Below, one piece after another: positions 41,789-50,718 of a DNA stretch of 64,000 nt; the first letter of the stretch is position 1; each line of letters begins with the position of its first letter. Under the pieces are notes generated by a model. The model was given only the letters and a program-made list of their open reading frames with translations. It did not search any database and had not been told where the DNA came from. The position numbers and the translations under genes are program-made. The stretch spans positions 992,001 through 1,056,000 of the forward strand of contig CAVWVJ010000001.1 in NCBI GenBank assembly GCA_963758505.1, in the 5' to 3' direction. Source of the DNA: Korobacter sp963758505 (lineage in GTDB: Bacteria; Acidobacteriota; Terriglobia; Terriglobales; Acidobacteriaceae).

Positions 41789-42806
41789 AGGCAGCCTTTG
41801 CGACGCGCAATTTGCGATACTGCAACAGGCCGATAGTGCCCAGGACACCGGTCACCAGCAAGCCTCCTGCCTGCGCTACCAGGATGAATGCAATCGCCTC
41901 GGAACGGGTGTAGTGAAACGGGATCAGCACCGTGACGGCGACGAACTGGAAGATCCCGATGTATCCGGGCGTGGAGGGAAGCGCGCTGCCCACCCCGAGC
42001 CCTACGAGCAGCAAGAGCGCGACCGCCATCGACATCTCCATGCTCAGTGCTCTCGCGAGGAGCGTCATTCCGAATGAATCGAGGCCCCATATCGCCATCG
42101 TGAACACCAGGAAAAGCGAAAAGGTGCCCGGATCATGAAAGGCGCGCACCCCTGACGCGATATGCTCGATCGCATCTTCCAACCGCCGTACGATGCGGGA
42201 CGACAATGGCATCTTTTCCAGCAATCGCAGCGCGAGAGGCTCAAACAGCGGAATCAGGATGACCATCAGCGCTGCGATGCATCCGAAGAACAGCAGGGAA
42301 CTGGACGCTGCCGCCAGCCATTCCGGCTTGCTCGGGACGAAGCGAAGCACGATCGTTCCCGAGATCACCAGGACGATGGCATCCATCAGCCGCTCGGAGA
42401 GCGCGGTGGTGAGGATAAACGTCTTGCTGAGATGTGACCGCGAATTGATCATCGCCGTGCGAATCAGTTCGCCTGCACGCGCGGGAAGCACATTGTTGCC
42501 GAGATATCCGGCGGAATTCGCCCAGAACACGGGAAGCACCGGAAGCTCCGCTTGCGTATTGAGCAGAACCCGCCAGCGAAGGCCGCGCAGGAAATAGGAC
42601 ACGAACGCCACCGCGATGCTGAATGCCAGCCAGTCGAGTTTGCAGTGGGCGATGCTTTGCCACACCTGGGCCCAGTTCACTTTCCGCAAGGAAAAGTAAA
42701 GCAATACGGCAGCGAGGCCCACAGATAAAAGCAGCACAACCACGGAGCGGGAGGATGTTTGCGCCGCCGGGAAACCGGTCTGCTCGGCAATCGGCGCGGG
42801 GCTCAA
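41769..42806 (-). CDS. Lysylphosphatidylglycerol synthase TM-region (UPF0104) flippase-like protein
   Basis: 345-residue membrane protein with about eight helices. The family motifs are FVSYFLRGLRWRVLLN, WANSAGYLGNNVLPARAGEL and then IRTAMI, with ALPSTPGYIGIFQFVAV later. It matches the transmembrane half of MprF-like proteins (LPG_synthase_TM) without the catalytic domain. Such proteins are common in surface glycan loci and are thought to move lipid-linked substrates. It starts with a TTG that overlaps the stop of the glycosyltransferase gene (TTGA) and is the last of ten minus-strand genes. Confidence 0.88.
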   Translation of the reverse strand: MSPAPIAEQTGFPAAQTSSRSVVVLLLSVGLAAVLLYFSLRKVNWAQVWQSIAHCKLDWLAFSIAVAFVSYFLRGLRWRVLLNTQAELPVLPVFWANSAGYLGNNVLPARAGELIRTAMINSRSHLSKTFILTTALSERLMDAIVLVISGTIVLRFVPSKPEWLAAASSSLLFFGCIAALMVILIPLFEPLALRLLEKMPLSSRIVRRLEDAIEHIASGVRAFHDPGTFSLFLVFTMAIWGLDSFGMTLLARALSMEMSMAVALLLLVGLGVGSALPSTPGYIGIFQFVAVTVLIPFHYTRSEAIAFILVAQAGGLLVTGVLGTIGLLQYRKLRVAKAASSAAAE

Positions 42807-43798
42807 GCGTGCGGCTCTAACTTGTCGAGAGGGAGCGGAGCAGGCAAAAGAGGTTCTCCCGGCGGATACTCGAAATTAATGCGCTCCCGCTCGAAGACAA
42901 ACGGACGATTCTGAATTTGCGTGTGAATTTGTCCGACGTACTCGCCGATGATGCCCAGCGAAAGAAGCTGCATCGACGCGAGGAAGAACATGCCGATCAC
43001 CAGCGGCGCGATCCCAACCGAAAACTTATTCCAGAAAATGACCTTGTAGAGGAAGTAGCAGATACCGAAAAATGCTGAGACCAGCGCGCCCATGAAGCCG
43101 GCAAAACTTACCAGCCGCAACGGAACCTTGGAAAGGTTCGTGATGCCGAGCATGGCGTTGTCATAGAGGCTATAAAAATTGTTCTTTGTAATGCCTCTTT
43201 TGCGGACGGGCTGGTGGTATCGGATTTCGAAGTGTGGAAAGCCGATTTCAGCAACTAGCCCGCGAAAGTACGGATAGGGATCCTTGAATCCCTTGATCGC
43301 ATTCACGACCTTGCGATCGTAGAGCCCGAATCCGGTGAAATTCTCGTAGGTCTCCACGCCCGAGAGGCGATTGACCAGCGCGTAATACTGCTTCCGGATC
43401 CAGAACATCAACCCGTGCTCATCGCTGCCCGACTTCACGCAGATTACGACCGGGTAGCCCTCTTCCCATTTGCTCACCAGTTGCGGGATCATCTCCGGCG
43501 GATCCTGAAGATCGGCAACAATGCCGATCACGCAATCGCCAGTCGTCTGGTGGAAGGCATGCATGGGAGAACGGATGTGGCCGAAGTTGCGCGTGTTGCG
43601 GATGACCTTGACGTTGCGGTCCTCTTCCGCAAGCTGTTTCAGAATGGCGAAGGTGTTATCCGTGGACGCGTTGTCGATGAAGATGTGCTCGTAACGATAG
43701 CTGCCCAACCCGGCGATGACATTTCGGACGCGCTCGTAGAGTTCGCGTACATTGGCCTCCTCATTAAAGCAAGGTGTCAGAATGCTGATCGTCTTCAT
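42803..43798 (-). CDS. Family 2 glycosyltransferase with two C-terminal helices (GtrB/DPM1-like)
   Basis: 331-residue inverting glycosyltransferase. SILTPCFNEEANVRELYERV is the GT2 entry, HIFIDNASTDNTFAILKQL holds the donor Asp, and GIVADLQDPPEMIPQLVSKW the metal-binding acidic motif. Two C-terminal helices (about 232-262 and 268-293) and GEYVGQIHTQIQNRPFVFE are typical of bactoprenol-linked glucosyltransferases. The ATG at 43798 is the real start; the frame continues upstream into the methyltransferase gene. It probably adds one sugar to undecaprenyl phosphate in the surface-glycan pathway. It follows the FkbM gene after 26 bases. Confidence 0.9.
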   Translation of the reverse strand: MKTISILTPCFNEEANVRELYERVRNVIAGLGSYRYEHIFIDNASTDNTFAILKQLAEEDRNVKVIRNTRNFGHIRSPMHAFHQTTGDCVIGIVADLQDPPEMIPQLVSKWEEGYPVVICVKSGSDEHGLMFWIRKQYYALVNRLSGVETYENFTGFGLYDRKVVNAIKGFKDPYPYFRGLVAEIGFPHFEIRYHQPVRKRGITKNNFYSLYDNAMLGITNLSKVPLRLVSFAGFMGALVSAFFGICYFLYKVIFWNKFSVGIAPLVIGMFFLASMQLLSLGIIGEYVGQIHTQIQNRPFVFERERINFEYPPGEPLLPAPLPLDKLEPHA

Positions 43799-43824
43799 CG
43801 CCAAGTCTCTGCCCTCATGCGGAG

Positions 43825-45000
43825 CTATCCTCTTGCTGCCACAACCCGCTCTGGAGGCAGGGCATACAACACGGACTGCCAACCGTCTCCTTCGTGCGGA
43901 CGTATATAGAGTCGATATTGCCCCTGCATCGCCGCGATCGCCAGCGGTATCTGCCAAAGATCGCTCTGGCGATGATAGACGCACACCGCGAGCACCGGAC
44001 GGTGGCGCTGGATCGTTGCGCGAGCTCCCGCGAGGGCATCGAGCTCCGCGCCCTCGATGTCCATTTTGATGAAAGTAGGTGCAACGCCTTCCAGCAAATC
44101 GTCCAGGCGCTGACATTCGATCTTCGCCGAGCCTCCCGAAGCGACCATGGTGTTATCGGGATCGAACGAAACCTCGCCGCGCACCGCTCCCACGGCGATG
44201 TTCAGAGCCGAGATCCTGCCCATTAGTTCGTTGGGGAGACCGTCGATCCACTTCCGTAAAACCTCATAATTCGCGCGATCCGCTTCAATCGCGGTGATGT
44301 GCCGGAAGCGTCCTTCGCTCAACTCGATCACTCGCTGAGCCGTGTCCCCGGTGTACGCGCCGCAGTCGATAAAAACCTCGTCCGCCTGCAACGAAACCAG
44401 GCTGCTCGGGAAATACGATTCTTCCTCCACGGGCAAATTCAGCGCGCCCAAGTCGCCAAGCGCCCGCCATCGAACCTGGTTGAGATACTCGCGCCGGGAA
44501 TAATCATCGGCCCAAACTTTCGAAGCCGCCAGCACTCGCTCTCTCGCCGCATACACCCGCTCCGGAAGATCGTGGCAGAAGAAGGGAAGCATGTTGTCCG
44601 GGTAACGCCAGCGCAATGCCGAGTCCGACACGATGTTGTGAATGCCCAGGGCTTCGAGTTGTTCCCGCGTCCGCCGGAAGACGTGTCCCTGGGAGTAAAT
44701 TGTGACCACGAACAGCGCCGAGTCGCCGAATTTTGCAGCCGCCTCTTCCGGTGAAAAGACAGGAATACCATCGACTTGGCTGCCCCACCGCGCCCGGTTG
44801 TTGTCGACAAAAGCCAGCGGAACAATTCCCGAGGTCCGCAGGTTCTTGAGCGAATTGCGACCCGCCAATCCAGCGCCGAATAGAACGCAACGCCCTTGCA
44901 TCGGCTGGATAAGACGGTCGAAAGCGTCATGCTGCCGCTGGCGCACCGCTTCCATACCCTCGGCCAGCAGATCCTCGAGTTCATCCTGAACAGAAGTCAT
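43825..45000 (-). CDS. FkbM-family methyltransferase with N-terminal nucleotide-binding-like domain
   Basis: 391-residue protein with two parts. Residues about 35-120 look like a Rossmann fold: GRCVLFGAGLAGRNSLKNL, PLAFVDNNRARWGSQVDGIP and DSALFVVTIYSQGHVFRRTR. Residues about 205-370 are the FkbM SAM-methyltransferase domain: DEVFIDCGAYTGDTAQRVIE, ITAIEADRANYEVLRKW, APTFIKMDIEGAELDALAGA and RPVLAVCVYHRQSDLWQIPL. It probably O-methylates a sugar in the glycan. The ATG overlaps the stop of the ThDP enzyme gene (ATGA). The N-terminal part is also present in other FkbM proteins of O-antigen loci, where its role is unknown. Confidence 0.87.
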   Translation of the reverse strand: MTSVQDELEDLLAEGMEAVRQRQHDAFDRLIQPMQGRCVLFGAGLAGRNSLKNLRTSGIVPLAFVDNNRARWGSQVDGIPVFSPEEAAAKFGDSALFVVTIYSQGHVFRRTREQLEALGIHNIVSDSALRWRYPDNMLPFFCHDLPERVYAARERVLAASKVWADDYSRREYLNQVRWRALGDLGALNLPVEEESYFPSSLVSLQADEVFIDCGAYTGDTAQRVIELSEGRFRHITAIEADRANYEVLRKWIDGLPNELMGRISALNIAVGAVRGEVSFDPDNTMVASGGSAKIECQRLDDLLEGVAPTFIKMDIEGAELDALAGARATIQRHRPVLAVCVYHRQSDLWQIPLAIAAMQGQYRLYIRPHEGDGWQSVLYALPPERVVAARG

Positions 45001-46817
45001 TTTCCTGGCTCGTCCAGCGGCGCAACGATCATGTTCGCTAGAAACTCGTCCCGGTCCAGCAACGGCGCCATATCCTCCAGCGGCTTCGAAACGAAAGATC
45101 CGTCCGGGCGCTGCACCGAGGTCACGCGCGGCTCTCGCGGCTCATCCGCCAAAACCTTAACGTCGCAGATCACCGGTCCCGGCATTGCCAATACCCGTTT
45201 CACCTGTCCTGCCAAATCGTGCTGGTCGTGAATCTCTGCAGTGCCGATCTTGAATGCCTTGGCAACTTCCAAAATGTTAGGCAGCCAAAGCCCGGTTGCC
45301 TCATCGCAGCCGATATTCGGGGCGCCAAAGAAATTCTTCTGCGATCCGCGAATCGCCGCATACCCGTCATTATTGAGCACGAAGAATTTTATGGGGAGTT
45401 GCAGATGAGAGACCGTAGCGAGTTCCTGGATGTTCAACATGAACCCACCGTCGCCATCCACACAGATCGTCGGCTTCTTCCCGCGTCCCAAGCACGCACC
45501 GATACTGGCGGCAATGCCATATCCCATCGCGCCCAGGCCCGCGGTGTGAAACAGCCGCTGTCCTTTGCGATTAGGGAACGCGTAGATGTAAATTTCGATT
45601 CCAGTGCCCGAGCTGCCGGAGATTAGAACATCCTCCGCGCTTGTCGCCGAGGAGATTACTTCGGCAAGATGGTAGATACTGACCGGTCCGCTATCGGTTC
45701 GATGCTTCTCCTGGATAATTGGATATCGCTTCTTCCAGTCGAGACAACGCGCGCGCCAGGCGCTGCGGTCGCGTTTCTGGATGTCTTTCGCTTGTCTCTC
45801 TACTTCGCGCAGGAAATCCCCGGCATCGGCACAAATGGATTGCTGAAAAACGGACGAGAGCTTGTTCAACTCCGCCTGGTCCGCATCCACGAGCACCTTG
45901 TGCGCTCCGCGTGCCAGTTGATTCGGGCTCCATCCCGACACTGGGAAATCCATCCGCGTGCCCAGCACCAGCAGAAAATCGCTGTTCTGGATGGCGAAGT
46001 TACTGCCGCGCGCGGCAATCGTGCCTGGCCTCCCCATGTAAAGCGGATCCTGGAAATCGAACAGGTCCGCCGTCACCCAGGTTGTCTCAATCGGAATCTG
46101 CTGCTCCTGCACAAAGCCCTGGATTAGCTTTTCTGCCTTGGCCAGACGCACGCCATTGCCGCACAGGATCACCGGTCGCTCAGCCCGGTTCAGCGCTTCG
46201 ATAACGGTTTGCACTTCGCTCTGCAACGCGGCGTTCTTCGCCGGTGACGCTTCGGGGGTGAATCCGGGCAGAGCATCCACATCCACCGAGATCGCCTGCA
46301 CATCGAGAGGAATGTCGATCCACACCGGCCCGGGCCGGCCCGTCGTCGCCAGATGAATCGCTTTCTCCAGGTGGAAGCGAATCGATTGCGGATCGGTAAT
46401 CGTGACCGCGTACTTCGTGATCGACGACACCAGCGTCACGATGTCGAGTTCCTGGATGCCCCGCTGGCGAACCCCCAGCGGCGTTCCATCCTCGGCAAAC
46501 ATGCGGTCGGGACGCTTCGCCTGGCCAGAAAGAAACAGGCAGGGAACGGAATCGAACCATGCCCCCGCCACCCCCGTCACCGCGTTCGAACCGCCAGGCC
46601 CCGTCGTCACCATAGCCACGCCGATCGATCCGGTGGCCTTGGCATAGTTCTCGGCTGCAATGGCACTGGCCTGCTCGTGATGATTGCAGACGAACTGAAT
46701 CTCCGCACAGCGCGCCAGCGAATCGTTCAGATGCAGGGCGCCTCCGCCCGTCACCAGGAAGACATGCTTCACGCCTAGATCGGCGACGAACCGAATCACG
46801 TAATCAGAAAGTTTCAT
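44997..46817 (-). CDS. Thiamine diphosphate-dependent enzyme of a polysaccharide locus (YerE/acetolactate synthase-like)
   Basis: 606-residue ThDP enzyme. The Pyr domain has GVKHVFLVTGGGALHLNDS and FVCNHHEQASAIAAENYAKA with the catalytic Glu; the central domain has PVILCGNGVRLAKAEKL; the PP domain has CVDGDGGFMLNIQELATV and KFFVLNNDGYAAIRGSQKNF (GDG-to-N motif). It resembles acetolactate synthase, but sits beside rfbF, rfbG and rfbH. In Yersinia the ThDP enzyme YerE adds a two-carbon unit from pyruvate to C4 of a CDP-3,6-dideoxy-4-keto-hexose. The same role is a reasonable inference here. A plain decarboxylase or carboligase is the alternative. Confidence 0.82.
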   Translation of the reverse strand: MKLSDYVIRFVADLGVKHVFLVTGGGALHLNDSLARCAEIQFVCNHHEQASAIAAENYAKATGSIGVAMVTTGPGGSNAVTGVAGAWFDSVPCLFLSGQAKRPDRMFAEDGTPLGVRQRGIQELDIVTLVSSITKYAVTITDPQSIRFHLEKAIHLATTGRPGPVWIDIPLDVQAISVDVDALPGFTPEASPAKNAALQSEVQTVIEALNRAERPVILCGNGVRLAKAEKLIQGFVQEQQIPIETTWVTADLFDFQDPLYMGRPGTIAARGSNFAIQNSDFLLVLGTRMDFPVSGWSPNQLARGAHKVLVDADQAELNKLSSVFQQSICADAGDFLREVERQAKDIQKRDRSAWRARCLDWKKRYPIIQEKHRTDSGPVSIYHLAEVISSATSAEDVLISGSSGTGIEIYIYAFPNRKGQRLFHTAGLGAMGYGIAASIGACLGRGKKPTICVDGDGGFMLNIQELATVSHLQLPIKFFVLNNDGYAAIRGSQKNFFGAPNIGCDEATGLWLPNILEVAKAFKIGTAEIHDQHDLAGQVKRVLAMPGPVICDVKVLADEPREPRVTSVQRPDGSFVSKPLEDMAPLLDRDEFLANMIVAPLDEPGK

Positions 46818-47317
46818 GAATGTGTAATTTTAACCGGATGTGTGGACGCAGAATCGCCCGCGAGGATTCCATCGATGATCTCGCGCACCGCGCCGTCTCC
46901 GCCCTTGGCTTGCGCGATACGCTTGCACTTTGCCAGCACCTCGGGTCGCGCATCAGCGGGCGCGCATGGAAGGCCAACCATTTCCAGGGCAGCTAGATCG
47001 TTGATGTCATCACCGATGTAGCACACCTCCGCCGGGGCGAGCCGATGTCGTTCGATAAATTGTTGGAGGGCGGCCCGCTTGTCCTTGCAGGGCTTATAAA
47101 CGTCGACAATCTCGAACTTCGCCGCCATGCGATCCACCAGCGGACTATCTTCGCCCGAGATGAACGCTAGTTTTAATCCGGCTTTCTTGGCCAGCGAAAG
47201 TCCCATGATGTCGGCAAAGCAGAAGCGCTTCCACTCTTCGCCGTTCGGCCCCCACCAAACGCCTCCATCGGTCAAGACTCCATCCACGTCCATGGCGATG
47301 GCCTTGATCTTGGTCAC
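46814..47317 (-). CDS. KdsC-like HAD phosphatase
   Basis: 167-residue type C0 HAD phosphatase. KAIAMDVDGVLTDGGVWW contains the nucleophile and acid/base Asp (motif I), GLKLAFISGEDSPLVDRMA motif II, KDKRAALQQFIERHRL the Lys of motif III and EVCYIGDDINDLAALEMVGL motif IV. Family enzymes remove phosphate from KDO 8-phosphate or N-acylneuraminate 9-phosphate. The GTG start at 47317 overlaps the stop of the NeuB-like gene (GTGA); its own stop overlaps the ATG of the ThDP enzyme. The pairing implies dephosphorylation of the sugar made by the upstream synthase. Confidence 0.9.
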   Translation of the reverse strand: MTKIKAIAMDVDGVLTDGGVWWGPNGEEWKRFCFADIMGLSLAKKAGLKLAFISGEDSPLVDRMAAKFEIVDVYKPCKDKRAALQQFIERHRLAPAEVCYIGDDINDLAALEMVGLPCAPADARPEVLAKCKRIAQAKGGDGAVREIIDGILAGDSASTHPVKITHS

Positions 47318-48216
47318 TGGCCGCCACCCACGCGGCGAAGCTTTTGGATGATGGGCTGCTCGCGCTCCAGAACACGCTTCACGCCATCGCCCATCGACTT
47401 CTCGACGATGCGGATGTAGCGCACCAGTTGCGTGATGCCGTTGGGTTCCAGCGAAGCCGCCTGGTCCGAGCCCCACATCGCGCGGTCTAGCGTAATGTGG
47501 CGTTCGAGGACGCTCGCCCCCATCGCCACCGCGGCAATGCTGGCCGGCAGGCCTGTTTCGTGGCCGGAATAGCCAACCGGAACCCCATAGCGGTCCATCA
47601 ATGTGTGGATCGCCTTGAGATTCAGTTCCTCGTAGTACGCGGGATACGTGCTGCACGCCTGCAGGAGAATCAGAGCATCTTTGCCCAGCACATCGACGGC
47701 ATGATCGACTTGCTCAACCGTGCTCATGCCCGTGGACAGCATGAGCGGCTTGCCGGTCGCCTTCGTGTGGCGCAGCAGGTTGTCGTCGGTCAGCGAAGCC
47801 GAGGCGATCTTGAAGCAGGGGGCATCGAACTGCGCGATGAAATCGACGGAAGCCTCATCCCAAGCCGAGGCGAACCACGGAATCTTGACCTCCCGGCAGT
47901 AGCGGTCGATCTCCTTGAACTCATCGAGTCCGAACTCCAGCCCGCGCTTCAGGTCGCCATTGGTGTTGCCGAAGGGCGATTCGCGTGGCTTTGCCAGCTC
48001 CGCCGCGGTGTAGACGACGTCAATTGTGCGCTTCTGGAATTTGACGGCATCGCATCCCGCGCCCACCGCCACGCTGATCAGGCGCTTCGCGATGTCCATG
48101 TCGCCGTTATGGTTGATACCGATTTCGGCGATGATATAGCAGGGTTGGCCTTGGCCCACCAGCTTCGATCCGATCCGCACGGCGCGTGATTGTTGGTTGC
48201 CGTTGTGCGATGGCAT
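47314..48216 (-). CDS. NeuB-family sugar-acid synthase lacking the SAF domain
   Basis: 300-residue TIM-barrel enzyme of the N-acetylneuraminate synthase family, which condenses phosphoenolpyruvate with a sugar. Signatures: CYIIAEIGINHNGDMDIAKR, GCDAVKFQKRTIDVVYTAAE, FKIASASLTDDNLLRHTKAT, STGMSTVEQVDHAVDVLG, ACSTYPAYYEELNLKAI and VGYSGHETGLPASIAAVAMG. The protein stops soon after VEKSMGDGVKRVLEREQPII, where normal NeuB proteins of about 345 residues continue into a C-terminal antifreeze-like (SAF) domain. The ATG at 48216 (GAGAGG upstream) is the start. No NeuC or CMP-sugar synthetase is in the window. Product: a nonulosonic or related 2-keto acid, not defined. Confidence 0.85.
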   Translation of the reverse strand: MPSHNGNQQSRAVRIGSKLVGQGQPCYIIAEIGINHNGDMDIAKRLISVAVGAGCDAVKFQKRTIDVVYTAAELAKPRESPFGNTNGDLKRGLEFGLDEFKEIDRYCREVKIPWFASAWDEASVDFIAQFDAPCFKIASASLTDDNLLRHTKATGKPLMLSTGMSTVEQVDHAVDVLGKDALILLQACSTYPAYYEELNLKAIHTLMDRYGVPVGYSGHETGLPASIAAVAMGASVLERHITLDRAMWGSDQAASLEPNGITQLVRYIRIVEKSMGDGVKRVLEREQPIIQKLRRVGGGQ

Positions 48217-48322
48217 TGGGGAAACCTCTCTTTCGGGGTCGTCGAAGATTGTACTGGGAAATCGGCGATTTTCGCGCCCCCGAACCTTCGTGAGCACCTC
48301 GAAACGGCACTTAAGTAACTGC

Positions 48323-49372
48323 TCAACGATGTTGCGCGCTCGCCTTCGGCTGGCTCATGAACCATTCGCGAGTTTTCCTGATCCCTTCTTCCCGCGAAAC
48401 GCCTTGCGACAATCCAAGTTCGTGCTGCGCCCGCTCGGTGGAAGGCACGTAACGCGCCGGCGGAAATCCTGTGGGCGCGCCTTCTATGCGAGCCTCGACC
48501 GCGGGATCGCTGATCGAAGCAATGGTTCTGGCCAGATCGCCGATACTAATTTCATCCTCCGATCCCACGTTGAAGGCTCGTCCCGCTGGCGCGCGAAACA
48601 GGATGGTCCAGAGCCAGATCGCCAGATCCGATGCGTACAAGTAGGAGCGTACCGCTGTGCCATCGCCTTTCACGACGATTGGCCCGCCGCTCATCTGGTC
48701 GCGAAGAAAGTTGCCGATCGCGAAGTGCACATCAAGATTCATATAGGGGCCGACGAAGGCGAAGCAGCGCGCGATCTTCGCTTCGAATTGTCCCGTCTGC
48801 GACGCCAGCGTGCATTGCAACTCCGCAAACCGCTTGGCCTCTCCATACGCGGAGCTTGGATGCAGCGGGTCCGGGGCGCCCACATAGTCCTCCGCCACGT
48901 GCGTCAGCTCCGAAGGCTGCTTGCCGTAGACCGCACCCGAACTCGTAAGGAGTAACGCCCGGCTGTGCGCCTTCTGCGCAAAGGCCAGACAACGCTCCGT
49001 GCCTCGTACGATCGTACTAACAACTTCCCCCGCGCTTGGAACAACCGCGGAATCCGTCGCCGCGTGAAGCACGTGGGTGAACTCACCCTCCGGGAAGGCA
49101 AAGGTGCGAACGTCACCGTGCAAGAGTTCCACCGAGGGATCGGCAACGAGATGCGGAGCCTTCTCCCGGAAGCGAACGGGATCGCGCGTGAGCACCGTTG
49201 CTCTTGCGCCAAGATCGAGCCGCTCATTCGCCCAGGTAAAGCTCTCCAGCAACCAGCAGCCGAAGAACCCAGTCCCGCCAGTGAGGAAGAGGCGATTGCC
49301 ACGCAGGTCCTCCCACAGCGGACGCGTCCGCTCGAGGATGAAATCGAGGTCGTTGACTAGCAGCCGCGACAT
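48323..49372 (-). CDS. NAD-dependent epimerase/dehydratase (extended SDR) of the rfb locus
   Basis: 349-residue Rossmann protein. RLFLTGGTGFFGCWLLESFT is the NAD site, VLHAATDSAVV and LLLTSSGAVYGKQPSEL the mid-fold motifs, and SSAYGEAKRFAELQC the YxxxK catalytic pair. It is an extended short-chain dehydrogenase, probably reducing or epimerising the CDP-hexose made by RfbF, RfbG and RfbH. The ATG shares a base with the rfbH stop (TGATG). It is followed by a 106-base gap before the NeuB-like gene, the largest inside the operon. Confidence 0.88.
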   Translation of the reverse strand: MSRLLVNDLDFILERTRPLWEDLRGNRLFLTGGTGFFGCWLLESFTWANERLDLGARATVLTRDPVRFREKAPHLVADPSVELLHGDVRTFAFPEGEFTHVLHAATDSAVVPSAGEVVSTIVRGTERCLAFAQKAHSRALLLTSSGAVYGKQPSELTHVAEDYVGAPDPLHPSSAYGEAKRFAELQCTLASQTGQFEAKIARCFAFVGPYMNLDVHFAIGNFLRDQMSGGPIVVKGDGTAVRSYLYASDLAIWLWTILFRAPAGRAFNVGSEDEISIGDLARTIASISDPAVEARIEGAPTGFPPARYVPSTERAQHELGLSQGVSREEGIRKTREWFMSQPKASAQHR

Positions 49373-50718
49373 CACTGCCTCACGGGAAGAGCGCTGCCCG
49401 CGCGAGCCAGCGCCTTCGGTGCAGCGTGCAGGCACTCGACCATGTAGTCGAGCATCGCTTGCGTCAGGCCAGGGAAGACACCGATCCAGAAAAGCTGGTT
49501 CATCACCAGGTCGCTGTTTTCTAGCGAGCCGATCTTGCGATAGGAAATGTTTTTGTACGCGGGCTGCCGCGTGAGATTGCCGCCAAACAGAAGACGCGTC
49601 CCGATCTTCCTGTTGTCCAGGTAGGTAATGAGGTCTTTCCGCGAGAACGGAGCCTCGGAACGCAGCAGGATAGGAAAGCCGAACCACGCCGGATCCGAGT
49701 TCGCCGTCGCTTCCGGAAGAACAAAGATGTCTTTCATCTCCGAGAGCGCATGCTTCAGAGTTGCAAAGTTTTTCTTTCGCGCCGCGATGAATCCCGGCAG
49801 CTTCTTCAATTGCGCGACCCCGATTGCCGCCTGCAGATCGGTAGCCTTCAGGTTGTAGCCGATATGCGAATAGGTGTACTTGTGGTCGTAGCCGTGAGGC
49901 AGCTCGCCCAGCTGCCAGTCGAAACGTTTGCCGCAGGTGTTGGCGTCGCCCGGAGCGCACCAGCAGTCGCGGCCCCAATCGCGAAACGATTCCACCAGGG
50001 TTTTGAGCAGCGGCTTGTCCGCCAGGACCGCGCCGCCCTCCCCCATGGTGATGTGGTGGGCGGGATAGAAGCTGGTCGTCGCCAGGTCTCCGAATGTGCC
50101 GACTTTTTGATCGCGATAGGTCGATCCCACCGCATCGCAGCAATCTTCAACCAGCCACAGATCGTGCTTCTTTGCGAACGCAGTTACCGCATCCAGGTCG
50201 AAGGGATTTCCCAGAGTATGCGCGATCATCACCGCGCGCGTTTTCGCAGAGAAGGCTGCTTCCAGTTGCGATACGTCGATGTTGTACGTCGGGACATGGA
50301 TATCGACGAATACCGGCACCAATCCGGCCTGGATCATCGGGTTCACGGTCGTCGGAAATCCGGCAGCGACGGTGATCACCTCATCGCCTGCTCGCAGCCT
50401 TCGCTCTCCCAGGCGTTCCGAGGTCAATGCTGAAACCGCCAGCAAATTCGCCGACGATCCCGAGTTGACGAGAGTCGCCGTGCGCACCCCGATAAACCTC
50501 GCAAACTCTCGCTCGAACTGCTCGGCGAAGCGCCCGGTAGTAAGCCAGAAATCGAGCGCGGAATCGATCAGCGACTCCATCTCCGCCGCATCGAAGACTC
50601 TTCCCGCAACCTGCACCGGGGTTTCTCCGGCAACGAATGGCTTCGCTGCGAAAGCCTCGCCGTAGTACTCCGCGGTCAGTTCACGAATCTTCTTACGCAG
50701 TTCATCGGCGCGAGACAC
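49372..50718 (-). CDS. rfbH: CDP-4-keto-6-deoxy-D-glucose 3-dehydrase (E1)
   Basis: 448-residue pyridoxamine-phosphate and 2Fe-2S enzyme that removes the C3 hydroxyl of CDP-4-keto-6-deoxyglucose on the way to 3,6-dideoxyhexoses. It has the aminotransferase fold (LVNSGSSANLLAVSALTS, AGFPTTVNPMIQAGLVPVFV, WLVEDCCDAVGSTYRDQKVG). The usual Schiff-base Lys is replaced by His in SFYPAHHITMGEGGAVLA (His 221-222), the diagnostic feature of the E1 class. Cys clusters near 245-260 (DCWCAPGDANTCGKRFDWQ) fit the iron-sulfur site. The GTG at 50718 shares a base with the TAG of rfbG. A reductase (E3) is not seen in the window. Confidence 0.93.
   Translation of the reverse strand: MSRADELRKKIRELTAEYYGEAFAAKPFVAGETPVQVAGRVFDAAEMESLIDSALDFWLTTGRFAEQFEREFARFIGVRTATLVNSGSSANLLAVSALTSERLGERRLRAGDEVITVAAGFPTTVNPMIQAGLVPVFVDIHVPTYNIDVSQLEAAFSAKTRAVMIAHTLGNPFDLDAVTAFAKKHDLWLVEDCCDAVGSTYRDQKVGTFGDLATTSFYPAHHITMGEGGAVLADKPLLKTLVESFRDWGRDCWCAPGDANTCGKRFDWQLGELPHGYDHKYTYSHIGYNLKATDLQAAIGVAQLKKLPGFIAARKKNFATLKHALSEMKDIFVLPEATANSDPAWFGFPILLRSEAPFSRKDLITYLDNRKIGTRLLFGGNLTRQPAYKNISYRKIGSLENSDLVMNQLFWIGVFPGLTQAMLDYMVECLHAAPKALARAGSALPVRQ

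Noticed and set aside
46814..48216. KDO pathway (KdsA/KdsC)
   Set aside because: The synthase has NeuB signatures (AEIGINHNGD, GYSGHETG) and not KdsA ones, so the pair is better read as a NeuB-like synthase plus phosphatase.
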